The notes below the pieces were generated by a model. It searched no databases. It had not been told where the DNA came from and saw nothing but the letters and a program-made list of their open reading frames with translations. A DNA stretch of 64,000 bases from Apostichopus japonicus (lineage: Eukaryota > Echinodermata > Holothuroidea > Aspidochirotida > Stichopodidae): positions 8,620,001 to 8,684,000 of the forward strand of contig NC_092576.1 in the NCBI RefSeq assembly GCF_037975245.1, in the 5' to 3' direction. Below are positions 1 to 16,800 of the stretch, piece by piece (the first letter of the stretch is position 1; every line of letters starts with the position of its first letter). Made by a program: the position numbers and the translations under genes.

Positions 1-454
1 AGTCGGAGGGAAATGGTTTAGTCTGGGGATTTCTTACGTTCAGAAGGGAACTATTTAAACCACTCGTCTGTTGTATACACCATTTTCAACCTCACACAGA
101 AATCTTAGTTTAAGTGTGCCTTAGATTACACTTTTTTTTAAATCTAAACGCCTATATTTTTCAGGTGGAGTATCCCCCTATGATAGTCGACTTCAGCGAC
201 CCCCCTTGGCACATCCTTCATCCACCTCTTTCCTTTCCATTAAGCTTCCTGGCCCTCTGACCTAAAACAGTCTGTGTGAATCTAGAATCTACCAAACAGC
301 ACCCCCCTCCCACCCATCCAGTTTTGAATTCATATGCACGTTACCGTATCGATTCCCTCGTTAATAAAGGAATTTGGGATTTGATTTTATGTTTACTGTC
401 CATGAATTATATATGTCATGTATTACACTTAGATAATCTTTGACTGCATTTCAG
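1..454 (+). other. Intron 2 of gene 1 (3' part)
   Basis: Matches 29821-30274 and 44597-45059 nearly base for base. No gene or repeat is seen in it apart from the 3' splice site. Confidence 0.7.
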
Positions 455-5032
<4,578 letters not shown>

Positions 5033-5039
<7 letters not shown>

Positions 5040-5153
5040 AGGTAAATGGGGAGCTAGTTGTGAGCAGAATTGTCCCGACAACGAATCGGATTGTAACCGA
5101 TTTTATGGACCTTCATCTAATCTTGGCAAAAACGGATGCACCCTTATCTCTTA
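5033..5153 (+). pseudogene. Tandem duplicate of EGF 3 exon (gene 1)
   Basis: From about 5033 the exon sequence repeats without an intron: cttgacctaaagg instead of cttgtcctaaagg, then the same CEQNCP...CNRFYG region, ending GKNGCTLIS and TAA at 5151-5153. It has no acceptor of its own and lies behind the stop, so it is probably 3' UTR. Gene 2 has the same arrangement; gene 3 does not. Confidence 0.75.
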
Positions 5154-6073
5154 ATTAAATGTCTTGTCATAATCTGATATAATTTTCTGTCTTTTGGTGA
5201 ACGGGCATGTAAGCTTCTGCTATTCTTTGTAATTGTTTTATGAGTATATTGGTCTATTAAAAACTTTCGTAATTTTCTTCGATTCTAATTGTTATGTCAT
5301 TGGCCATTCTATTGACCAATCTTAAGTTTACATTAATTATACAATTTTAAGCAGGTTTGTCCAAGAAATATTCAACGTTTGATTTAATGCTTGATTAATT
5401 ATGTATGCATAAGTTTCAAAGCTAAGTTTTAAGTAAAAGGCATGAGTGACTTCCATTATACTGTACGTATAAAAGTTATTCCTCAACTAAGGCTACATCT
5501 GTCATTCAAGTTCCTGCATATCGCCCTCATTCGAATGATCACGGTTTTAATTAATAATAGAATAAATCAGGGCTCACAATTTATCCGAAACTATAGAATA
5601 TTGATACAGATTGTATCCATATCAGCCATCCACGATAATATAACTCTTGTAATGTTAACAGTCTGCCTGTCTTTTGTATTTTATGCACGCTGTAAAAATC
5701 CTTTTTTTTTCTCCATCTTTGGTATCTGTTTTGTATGTGCCGTTAAATGGTTAAAAAAGAGGGCGTAGAGGTAAAGGCGGTGATTGGAAGCAGACACATC
5801 ATACGGAATGTAATAAAAGTAGAGTACCCCCCAGCTCAGTTGGGCTTCAATCTTTCAAATACTGCCTGAATATGACAAAGATGATATAGGATAACGTATT
5901 GCTTAAAGTGATATCATCAATGTATTGCAGACATAACTTCCACGTAAGACCTCGCAACGCAACAGCGATTACACCATTACCCTCTGGAATGTGGCGGGAC
6001 TGTTCTTAAGACACACCAGTAACCGTTTATACTGATTCAATCCCACGTGACAACGAAAGGTTGTTTATTGTCG
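5154..6073 (+). other. 3' flank of gene 1, no further gene seen
   Basis: Unique-looking AT-rich sequence, conserved with 37093-38008 and 48280-49166 at high identity because it belongs to the duplicated unit. Small open frames here shift between copies and look random. Confidence 0.5.
5561..5817 (+). promoter_or_regulatory. Candidate polyadenylation signals of gene 1
   Basis: AATAAA occurs at 5561-5566 and at 5812-5817, downstream of the stop of gene 1. The first is kept at about 37496 and 48661 in genes 2 and 3. This is motif evidence only. Confidence 0.35.
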
Positions 6074-6803
6074 TCAAGGGCGGCGGAACCGGGGGGCACA
6101 GGGGGAATGTGCCCCCCAACTTTTCCTCAGGTTAAAAATGTGCCCCTTTTCTACATGAAAATTGTACTCTTGATCACATTATTAGGTCAGCGATGTTTCA
6201 GTAAGAGGTCTAATCCTAATTTAGAATTATTAATGAATTTCTGTGGGTCAAACTCAAAGCTATTTCGAATGAAAAAAAATTGTTAAGCTCTTAACAAGAA
6301 ATAAACTCTAATTCAGCAGTGCAATTATGCATATTCAATTTGCCAAAAAAATCCTTATGCATTTCCAAAAATGCATTGCTATATTACATTGTGACCTTGT
6401 AATAAGCAAAAGCCATTTATAGCCTACTATGAATAGTGAGTATAGTTTAATATCCCATAACCTACCCCATCCTTTCGTATTTTGACATATTTCATTTGCT
6501 TTCATGCATATATCGATCGCGTAAGCAGGGACTTGGACTTTATAATGATTTCACTTCATTTTGTCTCGAAAGAAAACTTGTTCCTTGTTTCCCAATTTGC
6601 ACATTGCAGTGCTAATATGCATTTTTCCCTTGAGGGGGGGGGGGCGTTGATGGAGTGATTTGTATACGCAAATAAGATAATACAATAAAAGTTATAAAGG
6701 GTACTTAATATCAGGCTGCATCAGTCGAATCGAATTTCTGCAAAGTGCCCCTCGACGTCGGTGCCCCCCCCCCCCAAATTAAAAGTGCTTACGCCGCCCT
6801 TGA
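6074..6803. mobile_element. Non-autonomous TIR DNA element (copy 1)
   Basis: The ends are inverted: tcaagggcggcg at 6074-6085 and cgccgcccttga at 6792-6803. GC-rich ends with runs of G or C flank an AT-rich interior of about 700 bp without coding capacity. Copies at 38009 and 49167 occupy the same place in the other units, so insertion predates the duplication. I could not assign a superfamily. Confidence 0.6.
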
Positions 6804-8473
6804 TCGTAGTAAGTTTCGATCAAGAAGGATCTGGTGGGATCCATTTTGTAAGTCTAGTTGAAGTAAACTATTTTGGGTCTTGTGTAGGCTACCTATATTA
6901 TCAAGAGCCTCTTCCGGGGTTGGAAGCGCGTGGGCAACAATGTCAGTACAGAAGTTCAACTTCTTATGATCTACAACAACACAGTATATCATGGTGCAGC
7001 CAATAGGCTAACAGACTCAAAGAATCGTATCAATGATATATATTGTTATAAGTGTGCTTGAAAACGTATGATAATAGAATGATTTGAATCCGTCTTGAAT
7101 GAGTATTAATGATACGTAAAGAACGTTTGGAATAAAAATGTAAGGATAAGGAAATTTTTTGAATAGCAAACAGTGGTAAATTGATTCACTACCTGATAAT
7201 GTAACCATAACTGAAAATGTGTATCCACAAAAAAACAACCTGTGACTACCAGCACTGGTTATTATCCAGTCCATGTTAGGAATTCAGATTTGGCAACGAA
7301 GCTTTATTTCACCAAATTATTTTACTTACAGATACCAGTTATTCTGAAACGTATGGAGGTTAGGTCCCTATTATTACTTATGTGTTTGATACATTGTTTA
7401 CCCAAAAACCATACCATCCACAGTATCAAACAGTGTCCAAACGTGCATGGTTGCATAACTCTTTATTATTAGCTTATATATTCAGTTAAAAAAACAGAAC
7501 AAGATAGTTCCAAACATAATCAGCTTCGCAAAAATTGTTATGCAGTCATCAGCTTTAACAATAAGTAGCACAAATTTTGTCAATATATTCTCGAAAGATT
7601 TCATTTATATACTATCATCAAAAAACGATTGCAAAGAGTTTGGTTAATAAAACATCATTCATTTGTTAGACAGAATACATATGATGGTATATATACATAT
7701 GCTAATTTATTCACATATATAAATATATGCAAATATATTATTCATTCCATAAAATCGACAAACATGATTACAACTTTACTTAATGATGAATTGTACACAC
7801 AGAATGTATGGTTACATAGTTGTTTGAGAAAGAGTACCAAACATGGTTGAGGCTTGTGTTAGTTCTTTTAGACTTTTCAAGAATTATTTGAAAGAAATGT
7901 TTCCAGACACAATGACTTGCTTCAGGACCTATGAGAGAAGATTGAGAATATAGAAGATCATAATTCGAAGGCTTGAACAACTAATCAATATGAGAATGAG
8001 AATCAATATAACTGTAGGGGGGGGGGGGAAATGAAATGTTGTTATAGAAAATATTCTAAGAGCTGCAACAAACAAGGTCAAAATTAAAGCGACTTTTAGC
8101 AGAGCAAATGGCTCATCTGTTACAAATATAAACTTCAGGTGTAAGTGACCTTTCATTGATTGAGTCAATAACCGCCTTCTTACCAATAAAGATTAAGATC
8201 TAGAGTGATAAAAATCTTTGCTACAACCATAATAAACACAAGGTTGACACCCATGCCAAGCTTCTTTTGTGCCCTATGTGTGCTAGTGTGCGCGATCTCT
8301 CGCTATTGTTCTCAAATCCAGACAACCAATTAGATCAGCAAGATACGAAAACCTTACAATGGAAAGAAAAGTCGAACCCTCTGCTGATGTTTCACCCGCT
8401 CAGTTCAGTATATTTGGATGAATCTTTATTTCATTTTGAAATTTAAATTTTTCTAAATTTTATTTGTGAGCAG
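6804..8473 (+). other. Intergenic stretch, no gene recognised
   Basis: Paralogous to 38748-40415 and, with a large replacement, to 49923-52683. It contains a poly(G) run near 8017-8028 and weak AT-rich frames. I see no exon with convincing borders before 8474. Confidence 0.5.
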
Positions 8474-8615
8474 GTGTAACTACTTTCCTACAAACCTGGT
8501 TCGGGGTGATTTAGCTAGTGTCTCCAATTCTGACTACATAGAGCTGCCAGCTAATCGCACCCTTACGAAGACGCAAACATGCAAGACAGGTGATTGCTTC
8601 ATTGATATGTTAGCT
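8474..8615 (+). CDS. Orphan Ig-like exon A (copy 1)
   Basis: Acceptor tgtgagcag and donor gct|gtaagt bound 142 nt that are open in one frame only: one base to finish a codon (phase 2), then 47 codons ending in phase 0. It encodes CNYFPTNLVRGDLASVSNSD and, at its end, CKTGDCFIDMLA. With exon B (10643) it would read ...DMLA-ILLQAGTYKEAIVG, an Ig-like F-strand pattern (AGTY) lacking the cysteine. Placed after EGF 3, it would fit the third Ig domain of a Tie-like ectodomain. Genes 1-3 stop in phase 1 before it, so it cannot be reached in frame from them. It may be a relic or belong to an unrecognised transcript. Confidence 0.5.
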
Positions 8616-9479
8616 GTAAGTTAACTGTCATCAGCGGCAATAAATAGTATCACAATTGTATTAAAACGTGTCAGAAACGATATTATTTTCCCATTCGAAA
8701 ACAGTGGTGACAATTTGTGTAGAGGTGAAACGACAATATTAACAAAATAATGTTAACAAACTAATGCTATTGTAAATAAAAACAGAGTTAAGTACAGGAG
8801 AACCAAGGCAAAATAAGATTTCAGAAACGACAGACATATTTGTTTATTTTAAGGCAACTTCTTTAATACCAGCAGATAATAATTGAAACCTTTCCTTTAG
8901 CATTCAGAGGTTTGCTTTGGAATAACTTAGAATAAATTTTAACTGTCTCATTTGGGGTTTTTAGAAATCGAGCCAACTTCCCTGTTGTTTCTATCCTTAA
9001 TTAACTACAACTGATTTCTCTAGAACTGACCATTCGATGATGGCATCAGATCTCAAAGACTTACTGTTATGTTTCTTTCCTTAATTAATTACAACTGATT
9101 TCTCTAGACTGACCATTCAATGATGGCAGCAGATCTCAAAGACTTACTGTTATGTTTCGTCTGGTTCCAATTATGGAGCAGTGTCTGCATCTTTTAACTT
9201 AAACTGCAAATAAAGGAATGAAATATTAATAGTCAACTGGTATATAAATATCAAAACCACTGGCAAAATATAATTAGGATAGACATTCTAACATTTGTGA
9301 CGTTTAACAGTATGATCCTGTTCCTATGTGTACAGAACACAGGTAAAAAACAACAAAAAGAAAAACAAATTCAAACACAGCATTCTACATATCTCTGGAC
9401 TACTGGTAAGGATGTCTTTGGCAGAAAGAGGCAAAGGTCTCCTTGTTTTGGTGAAAATTCAGAGAAAACTGTAAAGTGC
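8616..9479 (+). other. Flank between orphan exon A and the minisatellite
   Basis: Paralogous to 52826-53605. Copy 1 alone carries a tandem duplication of about 80 bp (about 8993-9152, around accattcgatgatggcatc). On the minus strand a candidate terminal exon of the membrane gene starts at 9203. No other gene is seen. Confidence 0.5.
9171..9203 (-). pseudogene. Candidate cytoplasmic tail exon of the minus-strand membrane gene (copy 1, interrupted)
   Basis: On the minus strand a strong 3' splice site (cctttatttgcag) is followed in frame 0 by FKLKDADTAP and a stop. The other copy (53279-53332) continues to YLEPDET. The phase does not match the donor of the transmembrane exon unless another donor is used. 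In phase 2 the exon would read SLS and stop. Low confidence. Confidence 0.2.
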
Positions 9480-10306
9480 ATATGCTAACTTTAAGTTAAT
9501 ATTTACCTTACTGTTAAGTCTACTTACTTTTTGTTTATGTTTTGCTTATTGTTAGTGTATCTGCTAACTTTTAGTTTTTATATTTCCTTAGTGTTAAGTG
9601 TATCTGCTAACTGTTAGTTTTTATATTTCCCTTAGTGTTAAGTGTATCTGCTAACTTTAAGTTTATATTTCCCTCAGTGTTAAGTGTATCTGCTAACTTT
9701 AAATTCATATTTCCCTTAGTGTTAAGTGTATCTGCTAACTTTAAGTTTATATTTCCCTCAGTGTTAAGTGTATCTGCTAACTTTAAGTTCATATTTCCCT
9801 CAGTGTTAAGTGTATCTGCTAACTTTAAATTCATATTTCCCTTAGTGTTAAGTGTATCTGCTAACTTTAAATTCATATTTCCCTCAGTGTTAAGTGTATC
9901 TGCTAACTTTAAATTCATATTTCCCTCAGTGTTAAGTGTATCTGCTAACTTTAAGTTCATATTTCCCTTAGTGTTAAGTGTATCTGCTAACTTTTAGTTC
10001 ATATTTCCCTTAGTGTTAAGTGTATCTGCTAACTTTAAATTCATATTTCCCTTAGTGTTAAGTATATCTGCTAACTTTAAGTTCATATTTCCCTTAGTGT
10101 TAAGTGTTTCTGCTAACTTTTAGTTCATATTTCCCTTAGTGTGAAGTGTATCTGCTAACTTTAAATTCATATTTCCCTTAGTGTTAAGTTTATCTGCTAA
10201 CTTTTAGTTCATATTTCCCTTAGTGTGAAGTGTATCTGCTAACTTTAAATTCATATTTCCCTTAGTGTTAAGTTTATCTGCTAACTTTAAGTTCATATTT
10301 CCCTTA
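9480..10306 (+). repeat. 42-bp minisatellite (copy 1), about 0.8 kb
   Basis: About 19 head-to-tail units of the type ttagtgttaagtgtatctgc-taac-ttta(a/g)-gttcatatttccc, with period 42 and small variants. Because 42 is divisible by three it stays open in some frames, but the frames are artefacts. The same array is about 5 kb long at 53605-58553. Confidence 0.95.
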
Positions 10307-10450
10307 CATCTGTCATGGGCGTATCGCTGGGTCCATACATCGGGTTGTCAACTCCAGTTATAACAGAACCGGATCCGCTGCTGATGAAAGATAAGATTAA
10401 AATAAAAGACATGTCACATCTCAACTATAAATCACTTGAAAAATTAAAAT
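10307..10450 (+). other. Conserved 145-bp block between the minisatellite and the CATA-rich tract
   Basis: Open in one frame from an ATG at 10315: MGVSLGPYIGLSTP, then TEPDPLLMKDK. The block at 58556-58700 differs by an in-frame three-base step (PVIT versus PANIT). A phase-1 donor-like t|gtatgtg follows. No good acceptor is visible. It might be an exon; not assigned. Confidence 0.25.
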
Positions 10451-10625
10451 GTATGTGTATGTAAACATACATATATTCACGCATACACGCATTCATACAC
10501 AAACATATCTACAGTACGTGTATGTATGCATGCATACATACATACACCAATACATCCACACACATACATACATGTCCACACGCAACCCCACCCACACACC
10601 CACGCACATACAATTTAATGACTAT
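10451..10625 (+). repeat. (CATA)/(CACA)/(TGTA) microsatellite-like tract
   Basis: Mixed tetranucleotide and dinucleotide repeats (catacata, cacacaca, tgtatgta). The copy at 58700-59115 is longer. Confidence 0.85.
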
Positions 10626-10642
10626 GTATGTATGTATTTTAG

Positions 10643-10747
10643 ATCCTCCTGCAAGCAGGAACTTACAAAGAAGCCATTGTTGGCTTATCAAAGCCGCAAG
10701 CTGACCGAAGTCAGTCTCTTAGATTCATATATAACGTCCATGATTAT
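10643..10747 (+). CDS. Orphan Ig-like exon B (copy 1)
   Basis: Acceptor tgtattttag, donor tat|gtaaat, 105 nt, phase 0-0, encoding ILLQAGTYKEAIVGLSKPQA and ending RFIYNVHDY. The start phase matches the end phase of exon A (8474-8615). AGTYKEAIV fits an Ig-like F strand. If the donor is not used the frame stays open to a stop at 10810, overlapping the antisense transmembrane exon. Confidence 0.4.
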
Positions 10748-10777
10748 GTAAATGAATCAAAAGAAGTGACCACCAAC

Positions 10778-10874
10778 CTGCCCTTTCCTACTCTTTGGCA
10801 ACAGCAGTAGAGAACTATCACAACTACCAGCATTAAGACAATAGCTAGTATCGACGCAATCACAATGATTAACA
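10778..10874 (-). CDS. Transmembrane exon of the minus-strand gene (copy 1)
   Basis: Acceptor cttcttttacag, donor CAG|gttggt, 97 nt. With the G of the stalk exon it reads VLIIVIASILAIVLMLVVV, then IVLYCCCQRVGKG: about 22 hydrophobic residues, a cysteine cluster at the inner face and then basic residues, a textbook type I membrane anchor. The phase-1 join to the stalk exon supports it. Confidence 0.7.
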
Positions 10875-13800
10875 CTGTAAAAGAAGAAAGAACAACTTTA
10901 AGACAACAAAGTGAAGAAAACAAAGAGAAGTGAGTCAGTAACAATGGCTAGTATCGACACAATCACAATGATTAACACTGTAAAAGAAGAAAGAACAACT
11001 TTAAGACAACAAAGTGAAGAAAACAAAGAGAAATGAGTCAGTAACAATAGATTAAATGGGATCGATTAGGACATTATAGTAACATCCAAACATAATGAGG
11101 TATAACTCAGCAAGTTTTGACATATGATGAATACACAGGAAACTGAATCAGACAACTTAAAAACTTACTCAAACTATTGACAGTCGAACCAGGCTGACTA
11201 TTAAAATCTGAGCAAATTCATTACCAATAAAGACTACATTATGATTTTTATATCCAAACGTGGCGGAAGGGTATTGAATCCCGGCAAGGGGAACAGAGGG
11301 AGGGGGTGTAGGTGGTAGAGCAAATTCGAGGGGCAACTAATAAACAAACCGAGGATACAACTAATATTGGTCAACCCTGTTGCAAGATATTGAAAGACAC
11401 AAAAAAAAAGAGTCCATTAATTGCAAGCGGTATATGTAGTTTCGGCCATAAATTCTTTGATTTAATTATTCATGGTTCTTACCATTATTATTTATCGGTT
11501 CGATAGTCGCTTCAGGTGTTGTTACTTTCCCTGCAAAAGGAAAAGGAAAACAGGTCATTCATTGACACTAATTGATTGAGATTACATCAGCTTTCTATAT
11601 GTAATGGATCGATCAAGCATCTTTGGAGATGGTAGTCATCCTAGTCATAATAATACAATGTTTATTCAACTGTTCATTCAACAACAACAAAAACCCTACC
11701 CTACCCTACCCACCCCCTCCTCCCTCTCAAAGAGGAATACAGAAAATAAGTGAATAAATGCACACTCCTATAGAGAATACCACATTATGTAACAACTGAA
11801 GAGATAAAGCTAAGTTCATCAGCGGCTAAATTAATATTTATTTAATCTTACAGATTCATGTTATACAATTTTAGGTTTCATTATTTTGCTAAAATTATGT
11901 GAGATCTATAGACAAATTAGGAAGCAACATAAAACATTGCTTCAGAAAATCCATACAAAATACTCAAAAACGATTCAGACGCTATCACGAAGAAAGAAAA
12001 AGAAACACCGAAGTGAAAATTATCATGATTATGAAAACTTGAAAGAGCAAGATTTCTCTTAACTGTTTGGATAGGGTGATGACATGACCATCAAACCTGC
12101 CTATAGAAAAACAGTCTTCCTCCGATTCACTCATGCATTAATAATTTGTTACTTGAATGCATAAACTACCCCAAGTACCGCCATTAGGAGTCATCCTTGA
12201 GTGCAACTAATTCATTGACCAGCCACCTGATTGTAAACATAAGTGCTCTAATGGCTAGCACTACTTTCCTGTGTGTGAAGACAAGTTTGGTTTCACAACT
12301 GACATAGTACACTGTGTATTTAATCATTAATTTGAGCAGAGGAGCATTCAGTATGGCTAGAATTACAGTACCGCTCACGTATAACTGGACATGTGTACGC
12401 GCACAGAATCGTGTAATGACGTATAAACACGTACAATCGCGTATACACTCGTTGACAAACAAATTGCCGCGTAGACACCGCGTAGACACCTCGTATAACC
12501 CCTGTACGAGTTTATACGCAGGAAATGCTATTGTGCTCAATGAATAGGATTAAAGTCGCTGAAAGAATTTGTGAGATGTTTGAAACAGCCGTTTCTTAAA
12601 TCGTAGTTTAAGACGTGATATTCACCTAGCAGCGAAGAGGACGCGGGTAAAGTGTTTGCTGGCATAGAACTTATAACTGTTTTTCGTTAAATGGGTTTCT
12701 ATTCAGTGTTTCTTTTTCAGTTGTAGAGGTTATGTTCCACGGTGTATAAGTTTACTTTGAATAGTTGGCAACTGAAGAAATAATAAAGTATTACTTAGCG
12801 TTTCTTGTGTAAATTTTTTACATAATTTACCGTTGGTTCCAACAGAATGAAAAGAAAAGAAAAAAACTTCCACCCAACAACTTTGAAGCAGGACCGGTTA
12901 AAAACAAAACATGTTTCTCATCCGCGCAAGGGGCCTCCTTTTTCCTGATTCCCAAGTCTCTTTTCGGATTACAAGAAATCTAAGCTATCCTTAAAAATTA
13001 TTTTGTAAAGGTTGCCACATATTCCAAACTAATGTTAGCGCATGAAAAGAAGAAAAATGGCCGCCCTTTTTTATTCAGATCTCAGTACGAGAAACATGTA
13101 TTTGATTTGGATAGAACAACTTTCGTGAATGTGGTTTAGTTAATATTTTCCTACCTTAGCTATATGTCGATTTTATAAAACCTTCATGAAAACATACAAA
13201 TTTGTGTTGGAACAAAAGTCGAGAGAAAAATCCAAATTGATCAGACATGGAGTAAGACAATTTAAAGCAGAATTAACATAATAAGTATAAACACATAATA
13301 ATCCAATTCGAATAGGTGTAGTGCCAGCTCAAATGTAAACCACCCGGGGCTTTCGATAGAGTATCATCATAATAACGTAATTATGATAAACTTCCTTCTC
13401 AATCAATACCACTGCAGCATTAAAACGAGACCAGAAATCTGTTGTTAAAATGGATCGTAATTTCAGTGTCATTGGCAACAAGCTATTAAACAACTGCTGC
13501 ATTTATTTATGACAAAATAAAAAAATACCGTTTTTTCCCCCGTTAGCTTTTGTACTCTGATTAATTACCTCCCTATTAATTGTTACAGTCTACAATAGTG
13601 TGACGTCACGGTTACCATGCATACTTGGATATTTCAAGCGGTATATTTCATATCTGAGGCTTACATTGTCTGAGTGATTGAGTGAGACGACGGGTTCAAA
13701 GATCCTTATCACAGTGCTTTTCTAATTAGTATCTGAGTTTGAATTGAACAAAGGAACATTCAATTTTGACTCGATTCGATTTGATTGTGCGGTTTTATCT

Positions 13801-16800
13801 TCTAGTAGACTTGTTCAAAAAGAATATTCTTTGCAGAATGCTTTAGTCAAAATGAAGGCTTTACACACAGTTAAGTTAGATCTGTTTGGGACCATCTGCA
13901 ATTTAACCTATAACGAGGTAACAAAAATACGCTGTGGGCAAGATAAAACTACTTTGTAAATATCCAAAAAAGAACGGTCACACAACAATGTATTCAAACT
14001 CAAAACTACTAGTAACACAAAATGAAAGTAATAGCGAAACAACGAAATTACACCTACACTTACAATAGAAACAAAAAAGACGTAATGAACTAGAATTCAA
14101 TTTCTTTCTACCTGTGTTAGTCTTAAATTAACAATTAAAAAGAAATGAGAATCTAAATAAGAAAGGAAAAGACAAAACAAACCCACCACCTAATCGATGA
14201 AGAGAGAGAGTCGTCACTATTCTACCACAAAAAAAATCATGTCTGTATACGCTTTAAAATGAAACAGGTATATGGTTTTCACCCCCATATTGGTGGATCA
14301 CAGTAAGGCCTGCCTTGAGTAGTGCCACGAAACCGATTGCAACCAGTTTCATCAGTGGGCAATTTTGCTCACAGTTAGCTCCCCATTTTCCTTTCGGACA
14401 GGCTGAAAAAATGACATGTTTTGGAAGTGTAACTAATTATTATTTAGTAATCATTGACAATCTAGGCGATACGAATAATCTAATCTTACCTAATGAAATC
14501 AAATAAATTCCACAGTCCAACCCATTCCATTCCAATACAATGCAATACAATACAATCAAATAAAATCCAATAAAACGTAATCCAATCCATTCTAATCCAA
14601 TTCAATCCGTTACACTCCAATACAATCCACAATCATCTATTCCAATCGCATGTAATCGATCCAGTACAATCCCATCTAATCCATTCTAGTCCAACCCATT
14701 CTAACCCAATCCATTCCAATTCAATCTAGTACAATGATCTAAAATTCAATACAATACAATCCAATAAAATCCAATCCAATCCAAAGTAATACAATGCAAT
14801 GCACTTTAATCGATTCCAAATCTAGTCCAAACCTTTCCATCTAGTCCAATCGAATATAGTCCAATTCATTCCCTTTCAATACAATACAATATAGGCCTAA
14901 CCCAATCCAATTTAGTATAATAAAATTCAATCCAATCGAATCTAGTCCAAACCATTCCAAATAAATGCAATCCACTATAATGTAATCCAATCCAATCCAA
15001 GAAATCCAATCAAATCCAGTACAGTACAATACAATACAGTACAGCACAGTACAGCACAATACAGTACAGTACAGTGCATTACAGTACAGTACAATACAGT
15101 ACAATACAGTACAGTACAGTACAATACCATACAATACAGTACAGTACAGTAGAGTACAGTACAGTACAGTACAGTAGAGTACAGTACAGTACAGTACAAT
15201 ACCGTACAATACAGTACAGTACAGTACAGTACAGTACAGTACAGTACAGTAGAGTAGAGTACAGTACAGTACAGTACAGTACAATACATTCTTGTCCAAT
15301 TCAATAAAATCCATTTTTAATACAATATGATTCAATATAAATTAATCACATTTTATCTAATCTTATTTCATCTAATGTAATATAACAAGCAATATATAAG
15401 CAAACTTTGTGATTTGGTGTAACTTTTGCTTCATAAATCGTGTCAGAAAAGGATTGAAATCAAGGAAAGTTATTGACAAGATCATGTTGTCTAGTAAGGA
15501 GTTGACATTTCTGACGCAAAATACATACCTCTATCACACGCGTTGCCCCACCATTCCGGTGCACATTTACAGCCATAGTTGTCTCCATAGCACACCAAAT
15601 GGCCCTTACACTTTGGGTCACCACCTGGTAGATCTTTGCAAAGCAAAGGTTTGTCCAACATATCCGCTAGAATTAGGTCAGTACCACCATTATCCTTAGC
15701 TTAAAGAACGAATAGTAATAAAAAAAAAATTATGTCAGTATAGGTGTTTTTATCGACAAAAGAATTATTAATTTTAACAACTTTTTGTATAATTTACATT
15801 AATGTTTTATTTCTTAGTAGGAATTCACAGCTCAAAAAGGTCAGGCCACGTCAAGGGAAAGAGAACAGGATGTTAAATGATGGCATTAAGGAGAAATTGC
15901 TAGTGTTAATGTAACACAATCTAATAATGTCAACTAATTAAACGTGTGGGTATTCTATTCCGATAGTTTGTGCAAATATTTCCCACCCCACATTAAGAAT
16001 GCTAACAGTAAGAAAGCAATGGTGTTATTTATATGAATGAAAGACACGTAAGATACCGGGGTAATATAATTATTTAGCAGTCATATGTAAATATTTATGG
16101 TTTTCACAATAATTACAAATATGGAATATGTCCATGTTGCTTGTAAGCATGACGATCGCTGTTTTAAGTTCAGCACTAAATGTAATGAACAGTCGTATTA
16201 ACAAGGTTCATGTATTCATCATATAGTCATCTTGTATTCATCATATAGTCATCATATATTCTTCATATATTAATCATATATTCATCAAATATTTTTCATA
16301 CATTCATCATATAGTCATCATGTATTCACCATATATTTTTCATACATTCATCATATCATCTCTAGCATTTTACTAGTCATTTTATTGGCAATTATTAATA
16401 TCAACTCACCACATTGGCACGTGGTACCGTCCAGGAAAGGAGGGCAAATACAGGCGTCCTCGACGTTCTTGAACACCTCTCCATTCAAGCATACATATCC
16501 ACCCTCACACGCTGCGTTAACAGGGTTATAAATATCACCTTTTGGACATGCTGTATGTAGATAACAATGAAAGGCAATTACATGGAGAAAACCCTAACAT
16601 TGACATGAAAGTTGTCTTCAGTCACACATTTCTAGCGTACCATTAACTTTGAATAAGAAAGCAAGTTCATTTTCAAGTTTCATGAACTGTTTTGAAAGAA
16701 GAGAGACATTATCACCATTTTTTTTCAAATAGGACGTTCTGTTCACTGAAATGGACACTAATTATTGTGGGGTTCGGTTTTATTTTTTTGGAGGGGTGGG

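Noticed and set aside
9607-9997. NLKLADTLNTEG and SVSANFKFIFP frames; resemblance to a CRISPR array
   Set aside because: Both follow from the 42-bp period, divisible by three. Units are contiguous with no unique spacers, and the context is eukaryotic, so not CRISPR.
10744-10810. Extension of plus-strand exon B to the stop at 10810
   Set aside because: It would overlap the better supported antisense transmembrane exon region, and a donor (tat|gtaaat) is available at 10747.
12184-12540. 118-codon minus-strand frame at 12.2 kb
   Set aside because: Overlaps the MITE-like element; the copy at 60.6 kb differs by a frame-changing indel.
13744-13959. 71-codon frame conserved at 62163-62378
   Set aside because: The whole surrounding DNA is nearly identical, so conservation says nothing; no family signature.
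14841-15335. YCTVL repeat frames at 15 kb and 63.5 kb
   Set aside because: Translation of the pentanucleotide array.
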